Shown: in pieces, positions 21,328 to 22,007 of the stretch
How the letters are laid out: every line of letters starts with the position of its first letter
How positions within the stretch are numbered: position 1 is the first letter of the stretch
Origin: a virus
Virus record (IMG/VR): IMGVR_UViG_3300045135_003632
Span: 1-22,007 of that record
DNA length: 22,007 nucleotides
Strand: one strand, 5' to 3'
Position numbers and translations under genes: made by a program
Notes under the pieces: generated by a model
What the model was told of the DNA's origin: nothing
What the model saw: the letters and a program-made list of their open reading frames with translations, nothing else
The model's database searches: none

Positions 21328-21609
21328 ATGAGCACCCGCGCGCAGATCGCCATCCAGATCGGACCCGAGGAATGGGCCCACACATATGTGCATTTCGACG
21401 GCTACCCCGAGCACATGCTGCCCGCACTGGCTGCATGGACGCCTGACGACATTCTTGCCGCCCGCGAGATCCGGCAGGTCACCGCTGAGGCGCTGGACTG
21501 CTTCGACCCGCCGCGCGCGCCAATCGTCTATCCCGAGCCCCGCTGCGATTTCTCCCACAGCTATGTGTTCGCACAAAGCGGCTGGATCGAATGGAGGGCG
21601 GGCCAATGA
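21328..21609 (+). CDS. Hypothetical accessory-element protein, 93 residues
   Basis: A 93-residue protein starting MSTRAQIAIQIGPEEWAHTY and continuing with HFDGYPEHMLPALAAW and SHSYVFAQSGWIEWRAG. I recognise the general pattern from small proteins encoded on plasmids and integrative elements of the Rhodobacteraceae, but I know of no assigned function. AGGGGG precedes the ATG by 6 nt, and the stop overlaps the next start as ATGA (21606-21609), so the block is an operon. Confidence 0.75.
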   Translation: MSTRAQIAIQIGPEEWAHTYVHFDGYPEHMLPALAAWTPDDILAAREIRQVTAEALDCFDPPRAPIVYPEPRCDFSHSYVFAQSGWIEWRAGQ

Positions 21610-22007
21610 CCACGCACCCCATCTTGCCCAGCCAAAACGAGGACTACGGCTTCTTCCGCACCCTAACCGTCTGCCCAGAGCGCGACCGCCGCAGTGCGGA
21701 GGTCTGGGCGCTCGCCTCGCGCCTGATAGCTGAGGCCATCGGGGCCGAAAGCGAAGAGGAGATGATCGGCATCCGCGACTTTCTGGACAGCCGCATCGGT
21801 CGGCATTTCGCCGACGATGTCGTCGGCAACATGACCGGCTGCAACAGCGGGCTCGAGCCTGCCATCGCCTCCGCGATCCGCCGCTGGCAGGGTTGGCGCA
21901 TCGACCGCACCACAGAACGCTCCGAGGGCATCCCCGCGGGGCTGCCATACCTCACGGGCTGGGTGCAGCATTTCGCGGTGACGGCCGCGATGGAGGACAC
22001 AGAATGA
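21606..22007 (+). CDS. Hypothetical accessory-element protein, 133 residues
   Basis: A 133-residue soluble protein starting MTTHPILPSQNEDYGFFRT, with a helical, acidic middle (AEAIGAESEEEMIGIRDFLD) and an aromatic C-terminal region (IRRWQGWRIDRTTE, then LTGWVQHFAV). The ATG at 21606 is preferred over 21591 because it overlaps the preceding stop (ATGA) and has GGAGGG about 8 nt upstream. The function is unknown. It belongs to the same tightly packed block, which by resemblance is plasmid or integrative-element accessory cargo. Confidence 0.7.
   Translation: MTTHPILPSQNEDYGFFRTLTVCPERDRRSAEVWALASRLIAEAIGAESEEEMIGIRDFLDSRIGRHFADDVVGNMTGCNSGLEPAIASAIRRWQGWRIDRTTERSEGIPAGLPYLTGWVQHFAVTAAMEDTE
22004..22007 (+). 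other. Start of a further gene cut by the window edge
   Basis: An ATG at 22004-22006 overlaps the preceding stop as ATGA, with GGAGG about 7 nt upstream. The same overlap style joins the two previous genes, so another operon member probably begins here; nothing of its product is visible. Confidence 0.45.

Noticed and set aside
21081-21383. N-terminal extension of the terminase frame
   Set aside because: The frame is open but its translation (Gly/Asp/Ala-rich) has no terminase motifs and lies opposite two plus-strand genes; the similarity stops near 21080.

Overview
The window is an accessory segment of a GC-rich alphaproteobacterial genome, most likely a member of the Rhodobacteraceae (Rhodobacter/Paracoccus type). 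The codon use, the capsid and tail families and the small plasmid-type proteins at the right edge all point that way. This assignment is inference from protein resemblance; no marker gene is present.

Positions 21080 down to 157 (minus strand) hold the late region of a lambda-like siphovirus prophage. In transcription order: the C-terminal part of a GpA-type terminase large subunit, gpW joiner, lambda-type portal, ClpP-like prohead protease with a scaffold-like C-terminus, decoration protein D, major capsid protein E, gpFII-like joiner, a DUF6441-like protein, tail terminator, tail tube, tail assembly chaperone with a programmed -1 frameshift, tape measure, two minor tail proteins, an NlpC/P60-like protein, tail tip J, a second NlpC/P60 protein, two tail-end proteins (one with a regular Cys/Tyr hexad array), two tiny genes, an M15 endolysin with a C-terminal membrane segment, and an overlapping i-spanin/o-spanin pair. 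Most junctions are ATGA or TGATG overlaps, so this reads as one translationally coupled operon.

Three islands of plus-strand genes, antisense to the late operon, interrupt it: brnTA plus an unknown small gene (about 7106-7914), an AbrB/PIN vapBC pair plus a HigA-type antitoxin without a visible higB (about 11111-12111), and a DUF1778/GNAT tacAT pair (about 14241-15134). Two have clear promoters, each overlapping an inverted repeat that could be the antitoxin operator.

At the right end the terminase breaks off close to its nuclease motif and the sequence switches to plus-strand, tightly packed small genes (21096-22007). They resemble accessory genes of Rhodobacteraceae plasmids or integrative elements. 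The ATPase half of the terminase and the small subunit are missing here, so the prophage is probably defective for packaging or has been joined to another element.

The points most worth following are: (i) the A-AAA-AAC frameshift site, which reveals a 111-codon extension lacking its own start; (ii) the Cys-every-six-residues array; (iii) four perfect inverted repeats in the protease/scaffold linker, each coding a variant of V-G-x-x-N; (iv) the antisense toxin-antitoxin islands; (v) the terminase junction.
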